From Dichetophora obliterata (Eukaryota > Arthropoda > Insecta > Diptera > Sciomyzidae): a stretch of 64,000 nucleotides of DNA. The position numbers and the translations under genes are program-made. The notes beneath the pieces are model-generated. The model was given only the letters and a program-made list of their open reading frames with translations, ran no database searches and was not told where the DNA came from. Shown piece after piece: positions 10,440-21,611 of this stretch. The stretch lies in NCBI GenBank assembly GCA_963920525.1, contig OY986438.1, positions 215,760,896 through 215,824,895 on the forward strand, read 5' to 3'. The number at the start of each line of letters is the position of its first letter. Positions within the stretch are counted from its first letter, which is position 1.

Positions 10440-11576
10440 TACGATTACGAATTCCGGGTCTCCGCGATTTGAAAGTGTTTTCTAGTAGAGAGCAACAAAA
10501 ACATATTTTTGGCTGAACAAAAAACCGATTACTCAACTAGTTATCGAGTTATCGAATTTTTAGTTGTTTTTGTAAAAAGATTTTAAAAAAACATCCATTT
10601 CTTTGCCATTATCCAATGGAAAGATTGCTGTGTCATTGCTCAGACATGTGAAAGAAAATTAAATTACCTTTTCAATGCTATACAATACTTATATCATTGC
10701 AGGCGTATTTGTAATTTTATTAGCAAAACTATATCATATTTGTTTATTATTATTAAAAAACCGTTATTTTCTACTAAATTTGCGTCATTAAGGTACTAAA
10801 TTATATTTTCTTTATAAAGCTTACAATTTAACCTTTCATTTGATATATTAATATATACATTTATATACTTTACAATTTACACTATATTGCATAAAATTAA
10901 TAAAAATTGCCATTGCATTGTCCCAAACTGATCAAATAAAAATTTTAAATTTTTTTCGCTGGCAAGAAAATCCTAATCATTCCCATAAATATTACAGCTA
11001 CAATGATGCCTTAAGAACAGTAATTTATTGTAATGGTGATATAAGAAAATATGGAATAAGAATACAAAACAACTAAAGTAAATATGCTTGAATTAACAAC
11101 TTTCCGTACAAGGGCAAATCATTTCATCACAAAAAAATCATAAAAAATTAAATAAATCATATGTTTTATATATCAAACGAAAGATAAATTTTCAGGCTTC
11201 AATAATTTTCTTATAATAATTCATAATAATAACGTTAGTTTTTGAGAAAATAATGGTTTTATATAAGCAAATATTTTACTTTTTCATACAAATAGCAATA
11301 AAATATTAAATACTCAACGAATTTCATTCATTTAAAATTAATATAAAAGCTTTATATATAACCTTTCAAATAACACTTTAACCAGCAATATAAATTATAC
11401 ACTTAGACAAATAAAGATAGTTTTCTTAAAACATCTAAAAAAATAAAAATTTTCTTAAAAAATTGATAACTTCAAAACAAATCGATTAATCGATTTTTTT
11501 CTTCAGCCATTATCATTTTGTGTTAAATACCTTTCTGAATCCATTGTCAAATCGCGACGCCCCGGAAATCGTAATC
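10440..11576. repeat. AT-rich element with inverted ends
   Basis: GATTACGAATTCCGGGTCTC and CGCGATTTGA (10443-10475) match in inverted orientation CAAATCGCGACGCCCCGGAA and ATCGTAATC (11549-11576). A second inner pair is GGCTGAACAAAAAACCGATT against AATCGATTTTTTTCTTCAGCC. The 1-kb interior is very AT-rich without genes. Both outer arms are much GC-richer than the centre. Confidence 0.55.
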
Positions 11577-13539
11577 TCCCCAAAATAACAATAAATAAAT
11601 GTTGCAAATAATTATAATAATTTATAAAATAATTTCTTCTTCTTCCATTACGATTTTAATAACAAGTGGTATTAAAAATTTTCGATCATGGCAATGTGCA
11701 TACTTCGGTGTTCAAGATAAAATGAAATTTGACGAACAATTTTATGAGTCTGAACGCTTTTGTGGTCAAACGATTGCTGTCTGCTATATGATTGAGTATA
11801 TCCGTCGTCGTTCATTGGGATTACTTGCTCAAATACCTCTTAGATAGCTAGAGCTTCTGAGATTAAAAACGTTTTAATTAAACGGTATAGTGGAAAAACA
11901 GTGATCAAAACGGGAAAAATGAGAAGCTAGAAATTTTTAAAGCAAAATATGTCATCTCTAATTAAAAGTAATTGAAAAGGTTTTAATTAAATAAAAGGAA
12001 AGGAAGTATTAAAGCTTTATTTGCATTTTTCCCCACACACCAATTTTCAATCCAAGTAAAATGATGTTGATCCAGAATATAAAATGAATGCAAAAGGAAG
12101 GGAAACATTTCTGAATATTAATAAAAAAGTATATTATATAAATAAATAAAATAAAAAGATTTGAAAACATATTTTTGGAAAGAAAGGATATTTGAGATGT
12201 TATTATATACCACTGACTTAACGATGAAAAATTGTTAAAAATAAAATTTGTTTATTTGCTATGTTTTTCCCGTTCAGTTGCAAAAAATGCTGACATGCAA
12301 ATTGAATAGGTCAATTTTTTTATTTTAGTCTTAGTGCAATGAAACCAGTTTGTATCCATCTTGTGTTTGCTCATTTCTTTTCATTTATTGAAGCATCGCC
12401 GCGATTCAATTGAAATGAATCAAAAATGTTTTGTTTGCTTTCTACCGTTAAAAATGCCCTGGCTTTGATCTGGAAATTTTTGTTTTTATATACAGGAAAT
12501 TTTCTTTTAACTCTTACACCGCAAAAGTGGAAATTGAAATCAATTTTTTTAAGTTAAGGCAGGAAGTTGCTCTATAAGTTTTTTGAAATCGATTTTGTTT
12601 AGAATTAAAAAATATAGTCTTTCGCGAACATACTATTAAATTTTTGTGAAGATACTGACGTCATTTCCGCTTCTACAGCCGTTTTAGCAGGTATCGAGCC
12701 AAAGTGTTTCAGCTACATTCGTTCTCTTTATACTCTTTTTCTCGAAACAACTTTTTTCGGCATAGTCTTGTAGAAAACAAAAGCTATTCTGCCAAGTTTG
12801 CAATTTGAATTTAAATTTTTAATGCTATTCACAACATCAGTGGCTATTGGTGGAACTAGAAGCAAGGCTTTTTTAAAAAACATCGTATGTTTTACACTTA
12901 ATAACTGATAAAAAATATTTTTAGAACTTAAATTTCAAAAATGCGTCATTCTGTCAAAGAAATAAAAAAATTAAGTTTTTTTAGTTCCAGCTATTACTGC
13001 ACTCATAGTGATGAATAATATTTTTGGTTTTTATTTTGCAGATAAAAAGGAGAGTCAAAATCTACAACACCGCCTACTTTGAAAGGACCTCATTGAGCAC
13101 CATTTTTTGAATAGAAAAAAATTAATTTTTTTTTTATGAATGAGTGAGTTTATTACTTTATACCACAATATATCATATATATATGTAATAAACGATATTA
13201 AAAAATAGCATTGTTCATTATTTTAATATAAAACAAAATCCAAAAAATATCTCAAATCTTCGAGTGCTACACCAGCGCCTCCCTTGATATAATGTCATTG
13301 TACACAGGTTTACAATTCGAACGCTTGCTTTTTCAAAAGTTCGTGCACAAGCTCGTGCCACCATATTGTATGCCACACAAAAGTTTTTTTGCTATCATTG
13401 ATTGTGCTTTTTACATCTTTCCCAAAGCATACGTTGACGGTTGTTGTATGCACTTTCTGAAGTCAGAAGCACAAAAGCACCTCTAGTAGTGAATAGTTCA
13501 AGGTCTCATGCTGAAGTAGATGGCAAAGAGAATAAATGA
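11577..13539. other. AT-rich intergenic DNA
   Basis: No gene is supported. Open frames at 11599-11847 and 13292-13486 lack motifs and resemble the local base bias. A short TA-rich run lies at 13170-13195. Confidence 0.45.
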
Positions 13540-13865
13540 TTAGAAGAGGTCCAGAAACTCAATGTTAAAATTTTCTACTAAATCTCGGTGAGGTCGACAT
13601 TGGCACCTCACCCAAAAGCGCAGCAGCAGCGCCAAAGCGCAGCGAATTTTGATGTTTTCTTTTGGGAACAGCGAAATATAAATGAAAATGTGTGCATACA
13701 AGCGCTCTAGGAATACATCCCTTGTTTTATATATGTTTTATAGAAAAAAATAATATTTGTTTACATTTTGTTTTCTATACTTTTGATCAATTCGGCTGTG
13801 TGCACAAGGGAGCAAAAATATCGTTTATTTTTTAATGTCCTTGTCTGTTTCTTCCTATTAGAATA
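13540..13865 (+). repeat. Segmental duplication block x-y (empty Helitron site)
   Basis: The block 13540-13676 matches the complement of 29877-30010 (shared GTCGACATTGGCACCTCAC and TTTTCTTTTGGGAACAGCGA). The block 13677-13865 matches the complement of 26110-26344 (shared TTGTTTACATTTTGTTTTCT and GTGCACAAGGGAGCAAAAA). Here the two are contiguous. In the other copy a Helitron separates them between A and T. This is therefore the unoccupied version of that insertion site. Confidence 0.75.
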
Positions 13866-14239
13866 TCTGACGAAATATTGAAAATTATTAAATGAAAATA
13901 AAATTTGACAGGTTCTAATTTGCATGTTTTTTGCTGGATATTTGCTGGACATTTTTGCAATATTTTGGTTGCTGCTGCAAGAAAAATTTTCAGGTATTTC
14001 ATTAGCCGAATAGAAAGACGGATTTCTGATTTGGGTAATGAAATAATTATTGCTTAGTTATGAGTTCTAAAAACGTTTGTTCATTAACAGAACAAAAAAA
14101 TACATTTTAAGAAATGTTCCTCTGATTTATTTAGAATATATAAGGAAATAAAAATCAAATTAAATTGGACTAAATTTTTTTTTTAATTTTTAATTTTTTT
14201 AATAAAAGAAAAATATATAGAACTAGATTGGATTCAAAG

Positions 14240-14879
14240 TATTTGCTTTGAGAACATTATTATTTTACTGTTGTTCAAATTGTCATATTAATTTTAAAAA
14301 ATTAAATCCAAACAACCACCATAAATAATTCTTCCCAATCAGAGAAGTAGACAACAGATTCATTTCAGATAAATTTTACGTTTAAGGTGTAGTCTGTTGG
14401 GCGCACATAATTTTCAAGTTTTAGTTCGGGTCGTACAAAACGAAGTAATATAATTATTGAATTTTAAGCATTGATTGTAACCATTCCTAATATATAACAC
14501 TTTTAACGTAATATTTTAAACATGTTTTTGTTATTTTTACATATAGCAAAATCATTAGTTCCATGTAACCGAGAAAGTATTGCTGAAAATTGTATTCATG
14601 GATTACTTTCTCGCTTACGGAACGCATTTTTTTTAAGCAAAGGTATTCAAAGACATGGCTGCGAACAAATGCAATATTTTTAAGCCTTTTTTTAATGAGC
14701 ATTTCTTAAAAGCATTTCTTAATTGGTTGGTAATCAGTGAAAATTTTTTTTTTTTTAAAGATATTTTTAAATACAATTTCATGCAGGCAGAAAAAATTAA
14801 GAACGTATAATTGGAAAATATTTTTTTACAGTTTCCTAATTTTTTAAAAAGTCAAATATTATTTTTAAGTATTTAATAA
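14240..14879 (+). repeat. Segmental duplication block z
   Basis: This block is directly repeated at about 30380-30857 with roughly 90% identity by eye. Shared stretches include AACGTTTAAGGTGTAGTCTG-like, GTACAAAACGAAGTAATATA and CATGGATTACTTTCTCGCTT. Its right end (A at 14879) abuts the start of a Helitron. In the other copy block z runs straight into block t. Confidence 0.75.
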
Positions 14880-16094
14880 TTTTATATATTAATAAGCAAA
14901 CATCAAATGTTGTCGTAAACTTTTTCGATATTAATTTTAGAATAAGGGCAATGAAATTTATATCATTCGAACGGTACTGCACCCTTTATGAATCATTTTA
15001 TAATCATTTTAGATTTTAAATTTTTGACCTCTGACCCGAAATATTAACGTTGAAAGTTTGTATTATTTTTAGTAAGGAATTTCAGGGCTAGGAAGAGGTG
15101 GAATGGTGAATGATATATCAAATGAAAGATCTGGCTGCACAGAATGATTACATTTTATATTGGTGACCTTCGACCTGAAATATGAGCGTAAAAAGATCAC
15201 TTATTAAATAAAAGCTAAACTGTAACAGATGGAAGAATATAACGTAAGAGGGAATTTAAGACATTAATAAGGTATGCAAAAAATACTTGCGACATTTTTC
15301 GCCATCTCTTACGGATACCCTACAATAAGCATTTTTTTATGCAACAAGAGTGAATATATATTGTGATGGTGAAATTTCTTACAAATAGGAAAGTGAACTC
15401 TATATATGTTCTCAGTACAACGTATTTTTGTATGAAAAGTCGTTGGTTGAGGAATATAACGGTATAGGAAAGCTTTCTTGGTAATATTTTCCACGGATAG
15501 TATGTTAAAAGAAAAATCCTCTTAAAATGACACTTAAATTATTTAGATATCTCGAAAAAATTATATCTTCTCAGTACAACGTATTTCCTTGAAGCAAGGC
15601 CATCGCCTCAGAATGAGAAAAAAACTATTGAAACTTCAAGTTTTGACTTTGCAAGCAAATATCTCAACAATTTTTTAGTCGATTTTCAACAAATTTTCTT
15701 TGTCTGAACGATCAATTAAATGACTTTGAAGAAATAAGAAAAGATTAACCGTTATTCCATCAATTCAGTGTGTTGTAATTTTTTGTTGTAATATTTCTTC
15801 TCATTACATTTTCTTTTTTCTCACTCTTTCATATGACATATAATTTATTTGCAAAAATTGCCTCATTTTCAACAAACAGTTTCTATCATCGAAATTCATG
15901 AGCTACCCCTACGATTTTTTTGATGAAAATTCAATTTTTCAAAATGTTGTTGTTAAATTTTTACAAAGTTCTACAGCTCAAGAAATAATTTCTGTGAAAT
16001 CAATTTTCAAATATTTCAAACCACTCCAAAGTTATATACACAAATCTATATTTTAAGACATTTCGATAGAGTAGAGGGGGTAATGTCGTGCACT

Positions 16095-16274
16095 TGTAAC
16101 CTTATATCATACTATCTCAATGAAACCTTATATAATGTAACCTTATATCATGCTATCTCAATGTAACCTTATGATATACTACCACTATGACATTATTGTG
16201 AATATATAGCACGAGGTTGTAGAAGACATCGCTTAATAAAAATTAAAAAGAAAAAACTAAAACGTGCCTTTACA
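16095..16274 (+). repeat. 5' LTR (180 bp)
   Basis: Begins TGTAACCTTATATCATAC and ends CGTGCCTTTACA (TG..CA). It contains an internal near-duplication of ACCTTATATCAT, an AATATATAG TATA-like motif near 16200 and AATAAAA near 16236, which may serve as a poly(A) signal. At 180 bp it is short for a gypsy LTR. Confidence 0.9.
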
Positions 16275-16280
16275 ATTCAG

Positions 16281-17036
16281 ATGTGGGGTACAACCATGAA
16301 AAATTCAGAGATTTTAAAGCGGACGAAGCCACAACTTACCCAAATACTTGTGGACAACGATATCCCCGTTGACGATGACGTGGATATTAACCGCCTCAGA
16401 ACAACCGTACGACGACTGATGGATCCACCCGAAACTAATGTGGCTGCGAAGGCTGCTGACAATCCAAGCGCCGTCAATACAGATGCAGAGCCTGCAACTT
16501 TATCCGACATAGACGCCGAATTAAGTCACTTTGAGAAACTCCGGACGCTGTACGAATTGAGACGCCTTACAGCTGAAGCAAAAGAGGCTGCTCAAAAGGC
16601 AGAGGCACGTGCGAATTCGAGAGCGTCGAACGCACACCGCGAAGAAACCTTAGAAGAACCAACCCCTTTTTTCCCAGATGATGGCAGAGATTTTGCTAAT
16701 TCAAGTCGCCGATGTGACCGATTTGTGGAAGCCGAGTTTGATGTACTAATTCAAAAATTTTCTGGAGACGACAATGTTAATGTTCGTCGCTGGATAGCTG
16801 ATTTCGAGGCAGCTGCCGACACTTATCAACTTAACGATGAGCGCCGCTGGTTTGTTGCCAAGCGTTTGTTGTCCGGATCTGCAAAAATCTACTTCACTGA
16901 CAACAAGAAAATGTCGTGGGCACGATTTCGAAATCATTTAATTGAAGTTTTTGACCTTCAGCTTTCTAGAGGTGACGTATGTGAACAACTTGAGCGCCGT
17001 ATCATAAAAAAAATGAGTCAGCATTACAATACTTGA
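16281..17036 (+). pseudogene. gag, capsid part (broken by frameshift)
   Basis: The frame encodes 251 residues. It has an alanine- and charge-rich N-terminal region and then a capsid-like segment (VRRWIADFEAAADTYQLND, GSAKIYF) resembling retrotransposon Gag of Ty3/gypsy elements. The frame ends artificially at 17036: an A8 run at 17006-17013 shifts it. The continuation (ESALQYLIAMHDIARQC) lies in the next frame. Confidence 0.85.
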
Positions 17037-17767
17037 TTGCCATGCATGACATTGCTAGGCAATGCGACTTAGAAGAAAGAGATGTTGTATGTTTCATAGT
17101 AAAAGGTTTAAACGATAATACCGGGAATGCTTCAAGTTTGTACTATTCCAATAGTTTATCAGAACTACGAGGATCTTTGATTCTTTACGACAAAATCCGT
17201 AAAGATAAAGAAGCAAAATGCGAGTCTCCGATGCAATCAAAGTTTAAAGGCAGCTTTCAAGCAACATCATGTAAAACAAATAAAAACAGCGCCTTACCGA
17301 CTGAAGTTGTAGAAATTCGTTGCTTCAATTGTCGTCGGAAGGGACATTGCAGTGATGATTGCAAGCTGCCAAAGCGTCCTGAAAATGCTTGTTTCCGTTG
17401 TTGGGAGGTTGGCCATCACCATCGAGAGTGCCCTAAGAAGAATACGATTGCAGTCGTCAACAGTAATACAGAAGACATTGACTCTCTCACCGATGAAATT
17501 GCTGCATTAGAGACGGTAAGTGTAGCCATCCCCTTGAGTAAAGACCGATGCACTAGATTTATTAACATTGTTGCTCTCTTTGATACCGGTAGCCCCGTTA
17601 ATTTTACGGAAAGATCCCTAGTACCAACCATCAAATCAGAAGCCAAAATAAAAATAAGCGAATTCCGTGGACTAGGAGGAACAAATATCCCAATCTATGG
17701 AGCAATTAATTGCCAAATTAAAGGTCGCGAAGAAATCCATATCATAAATTTTTTTTATCATTCCTAA
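17033..17767 (+). pseudogene. gag nucleocapsid and protease part
   Basis: It contains two CX2CX4HX4C zinc knuckles, CFNCRRKGHCSDDC and CFRCWEVGHHHREC, which bind the element RNA. Then comes an aspartic protease with the active-site motif ALFDTGSPVN. The apparent first codon is not a real start; the frame continues gag. A T8 run at 17749-17756 breaks it, and protease residues resume in another frame. A further A7 run at 17847-17853 shifts the frame again before RT. Confidence 0.88.
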
Positions 17768-17853
17768 TTCATTATTACCAGCAAAATTGCTGCTTGGAAG
17801 AGATGCTTTTCGTATCCTTCATATGAAATTGATTCAATCTCCTTGTAAAAAAA

Positions 17854-18870
17854 GTGTCTTTAAGTTTCCCTTTTGGCAAATTAAATGAAAACAACAAAGT
17901 TAATTTCGAGTTTAAATCTTGGTGTGCATCTGTATTTACTCAAATGGATTATTATGAACGTAGGCCAAGAACAGAAACTTCTTGTAATGCACCTTCTGTT
18001 GAGTTTAGTGGACAAATTAAGTCGCGTGATTTTTGTTTCGTGGAATGGTTGAACGATTGGCCTTTAGCGGCTGCAGTAACATCGGATATAGAGCGTAATA
18101 TTGACATTGGCTTAGAGTTTGGATCTGAAAATGCTTCGAAATGTCTAGGTATTATTGAACACCACTATTTTAAAAAACAACGACCCTGTAAGACTGCCTT
18201 GAAATATACAGCGAGGATTAAATTGACCGATGACAAACACCTTAGTTGCCCGCCACGACGTCTTTCATATTATGAGCGTGACCGAGTTTCCGAAATAGTT
18301 GACGATCTTTTAAGTAGACATATAATTCGCCCTAGTAACTCCCCTTATGCATCCCCTATTGTGTTAGTCAGAAAGAAAACTGGAGAAATAAGAATGTGTG
18401 TCGACTACCGTGCACTTAACAAAATAACCGTGCGCGACAATTTTCCACTCCCATTGATCGAGGACTGTTTAGAGTACCTAGAAGGAAAATTTTGCTTTTC
18501 TATCCTAGATTTAAAAAGCAGTTTTTATCAGGTAGAAATGGAGGAGGAATCGGTAAAATATACCGCTTTTGTTACGCCACATGGTCAGTACGAATTCCTC
18601 CGTATGCCTTTTGGCCTGAAAAATGGGCTATCAGCATTTCAAAGATTTATAACTCAGATTCTAGGGGATATGATCCGAAAAAAAGAAATAATCGTTTATA
18701 TGGACGATATCTTAGCGGCAACCGGTAGTTTGGAAAAACATTTTGAAATTTTAACAAAGCTTTTAGAACGCCTAGTAGAATATAATCTTGAAATTAAAAG
18801 TTCGAAGTGCAAATTTTTGCAGTCTTCTATTGAATACTTAGGTTATCGGGCACGACCGTGTAGGAATTAA
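17854..18870 (+). pseudogene. pol, reverse transcriptase part
   Basis: The RT landmarks appear in order: SPIVLVRKKTGEIRMCVDYR, FSILDLKSSFYQV, FLRMPFGLKNG and the catalytic YMDD in IIVYMDDIL, then FLGY-like EYLGY. The frame breaks at 18848-18850 (GGG), after which GIKPNDS and the RT thumb continue in a different frame. It copies the element RNA into cDNA; as assembled it cannot be made as one protein. Confidence 0.92.
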
Positions 18871-18949
18871 ACCAAACGATTCCCACATTGCCGCAATCCG
18901 TCAGTATCCTTTACCTAGAAATTTACGAGAAGTAAATTCCTGCCTGGGT

Positions 18950-19432
18950 ATGCTCTCATACTTCCGGAGATTCGTTCCATCTTTTGCACGAATCGCTGCA
19001 CCATTGACGCACTTATTGAAAAAAGATGCTCCTTTTGTAATGAGTCCAGCGGCAAGAAATGCGTTTTATGAGTTACAGGCAAAGTTGTCCAAGTCCCCTG
19101 TGTTGGCAATATACAGTCGCAACCGTGAGACTGAACTGCATACGGATGCAAGTTCGAATGGGTTCGGCGCTGTCTTGCTCCAAAAACACGACGATGGTAA
19201 ATTCCATCCCGTATCTTATTATTCCCGAAAAACTAACGGATCCGAATCCCACTATCACAGCTTCGAGCTGGAGACACTAGCAATAAGTTATGCTCTCCGT
19301 CGTTTTCGAGTTTACCTCGAACATCAACCATTTAAAATTGTCACCGACTGCAATTCCCTTGCGCAAACCTTGTCAAAAAAAATCGATAAACCCGCGAATA
19401 GCCCGTTGGGCTCTCGAGCTGGAAAACTATAA
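18950..19432 (+). pseudogene. pol, RT thumb and RNase H part
   Basis: MLSYFRRFVPSFA marks the RT thumb. RNase H follows with LHTDASSNGFGAVL, the SYYSRKTNGSESHYHSFELE segment and IVTDCNSLA, keeping acidic catalytic residues. The frame is lost at an A8 run (19375-19382), beyond which INPRIARWALELE continues in the overlapping frame. Confidence 0.9.
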
Positions 19433-20885
19433 TTACTCCATTGTTCATCGTAGTGGGGCGTCCATGGGCCACGTTGACGCATTAAGCCGGCAAACTTATC
19501 AGCTCCGTGAAGCTTCAACCGAATCCCCTATAGTTGAACCCTTAGCGTTACCTCCGCTACTTATAACAAATGATAAAACTCAATGTGAACGTACACATAA
19601 AAATAAAGTAGGTCTAGTCGGGGCCACCCCAAAAGATGTCGACCTTTTACTTCAAGCCGAACAGATGAGGGATCACGAAATAAATGTTATTCGCTCCAAG
19701 TTAGAAACCGGTCCTTTAGAAAAGTTTATCCTTACTGATGGCCTTGTATACCGAAGAAATTCTGATGACAGCTTAGGTATTTATGTACCGAGTGCTTTAC
19801 AAGATCAAATTATAAGAAATAGTCACGAAAAACTAGGTCACTTAGGAACGGAAAAATGCTTAAAAGATATAAAGACACATTATTGGTTTCCATCTATGAA
19901 ACAAAATATTGACCTGTTTATTAAGAATTGTTTATCGTGTATCCTATACTCCGTGCCCAAGTCTGCACACGAGAGAAACTTATTTAGTATTCCAAAGACT
20001 CCAGTCCCATTCGATACCATACATATTGACCATTTTGGGCCATTACCGAATGTTAATTCTAAAAGAAAGCATCTATTAGTAATAATTGATGCATTTACAA
20101 AATTCGTTAAGCTATACGCAGTAAATACCACAAGCACTCGTGAAGTTACAGCTTCGCTTATAAAGTACTCTGACGCATATAGCCGTCCTAGAAGAATAAT
20201 CTCAGACCGTGGATCGTGTTTTACGTCTCTAGAATTTTCATATTTTTTATTGAATAAAAACATTGAACATATTAAGGTTGCGACCGCATCGCCGCAGGCA
20301 AATGGTCAGGTTGAGAGAGTCAACCGCGTACTCATCCCTATCCTTGGTAAGCTTACAGAACCTCTTGATCAATCAGGTTGGCATAAGCTCATTAACCGTG
20401 TAGAGTTTGCTATAAACAATTCAGTCCAAAGTACTACCAGGAAAACACCAAGTGCTCTCTTGTTTGGTGTTGCACAACGTGGTCCCAACGTAGATGAACT
20501 AACGGAATACCTCGAAGAAAAACAACCAACTGACAATATTATAGACTTAAAAACCTCGAGATTCAAAGCAGATCAGAATATAATAGCCTCACAAATGCGC
20601 AGCGAACGCATTCACCGATTAAAGAGGAAAAGCCCTCCCGTCTATAAAGAGGGTGATTTTGTGGCCATTCGCCATACTGATGTTACAGCTGGAGCCAGCA
20701 AAAAACTAATCCCGAAATATAGGGGCCCTTATAAAATAAACCGGGTTTTCCAAAACGATCGCTACGAAATAACTGATATTGATAATTGTCAACTAACTCG
20801 AATTCCCTATAGGGGTACTCTCGAATCCGCTAGACTGAAACCGTGGGTGCAAATTAGGGATCAAACCGTGGCTGTATGTTCGTAA
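19383..20885 (+). pseudogene. pol, RNase H end and integrase
   Basis: After ARWALELENYNYSIVHR and the HVDALSR linker, integrase begins with an HHCC zinc finger (HEKLGHLG ... CLSC). The catalytic D,D,E appear as HIDHFGPL, ISDRGSCFTS and GQVERVNR. A C-terminal GPYKINRV segment matches the GPY/F module. The gene ends at 20885, about 50 bp before the 3' LTR. This 500-codon part has no internal lesion. Confidence 0.92.
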
Positions 20886-20933
20886 TGTATGCTACACTTA
20901 TATCGAGGCCGATATACCGTCAGATTGGCCGAA

Positions 20934-21611
20934 TGTAACCTTATATCATACTATCTCAATGAAACCTTATATAATGTAACCTTATATCATGCTATCTCAA
21001 TGTAACCTTATGATATACTACCACTATGACATTATTGTGAATATATAGCACGAGGTTGTAGAAGACATCGCTTAGACCCCTTTTATATTGGTCAAGACTT
21101 GAAGTCAAGTTTCAGAGTTTGTTGGCAATTCGCCGCACTTCGGAAGCGACGAAAGGGAAAAAGAAACTTGAAGCTGTACCGGCAATTTTTCGGGTTTTTT
21201 CGTGTTCCTTTTGCTATTTTCGCGTTGTTGACAGTGCTTTTTATTTTATTTTTCGCATATCAATGTGAGTTTGCTAGACTTCGGTTGCATTAAAATTGTT
21301 TTGCATATAATATAATTTAATTTTGCATTAAATTTTTAAGCAAAAACGTTTTGTTAACTTCCATCGTGGTAAAAAAATAAAATTCAGTTTGCAAATTTCT
21401 ATAAACTATAATTCATTTGCTTGCTACCTATCTCGTTTTATTTTTAGAAAACAAGGAAAGAAGACAAGAACTTGAATTCAAGTCTTGAACAATGTGAAAG
21501 CTTTCGTCAAGTTCAAAAGAGAACGTCAAAAAAACTTGACTTCAAGTCTTGATCAATGTAAAAGGGGTCTTAATAAAAATTAAAAAGAAAAAACTAAAAC
21601 GTGCCTTTACA
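20934..21611 (+). repeat. 3' LTR, split by a MITE
   Basis: 20934-21074 and 21573-21611 together equal the 5' LTR base for base. The 495-bp insert plus its TTA duplication account for the extra length. Confidence 0.9.
21075..21569. mobile_element. Harbinger-like MITE in the 3' LTR
   Basis: The insert begins GACCCCTTTTATATTGGTCA and ends with a near-exact reverse complement (TGATCAATGTAAAAGGGGTC). The repeats continue inward as ACTTGAAGTCAAGT, which is itself self-complementary. TTA at 21072-21074 and 21570-21572 is the target duplication; a 3-bp TTA/TAA duplication is characteristic of PIF/Harbinger. The comparison with the intact 5' LTR fixes both ends exactly. The short open frame inside has no motif. 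Confidence 0.88.

Larger units (their letters stand above)
16095..21611 (+). mobile_element. Ty3/gypsy LTR retrotransposon (young, frameshifted)
   Basis: Two LTRs flank a gag-pol region, and the 4-bp target duplication CACT lies at 16091-16094 and 21612-21615. Domain order protease, RT, RNase H, integrase is that of Ty3/gypsy. No env gene follows pol. The 5' and 3' LTRs are identical over 180 bp once the MITE in the 3' LTR is removed, so insertion is recent. I could not identify a primer-binding site or a clear polypurine tract. The gag start lies only 7 nt after the LTR. Confidence 0.93.

Noticed and set aside
11599..11847. 82-codon plus-strand frame
   Set aside because: Begins in a low-complexity AT tract and shows no domain; the later part looks different but has no recognisable family or partner exon.
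17004..17014. Programmed frameshift at the A8 run in gag
   Set aside because: It lies between capsid and nucleocapsid, not at the gag-pol border, and similar homopolymer shifts recur in pol, so an indel is simpler.
21099..21293. 64-codon frame in the MITE
   Set aside because: Lies in a non-coding inverted-repeat element; the hydrophobic stretch arises from T-rich sequence.
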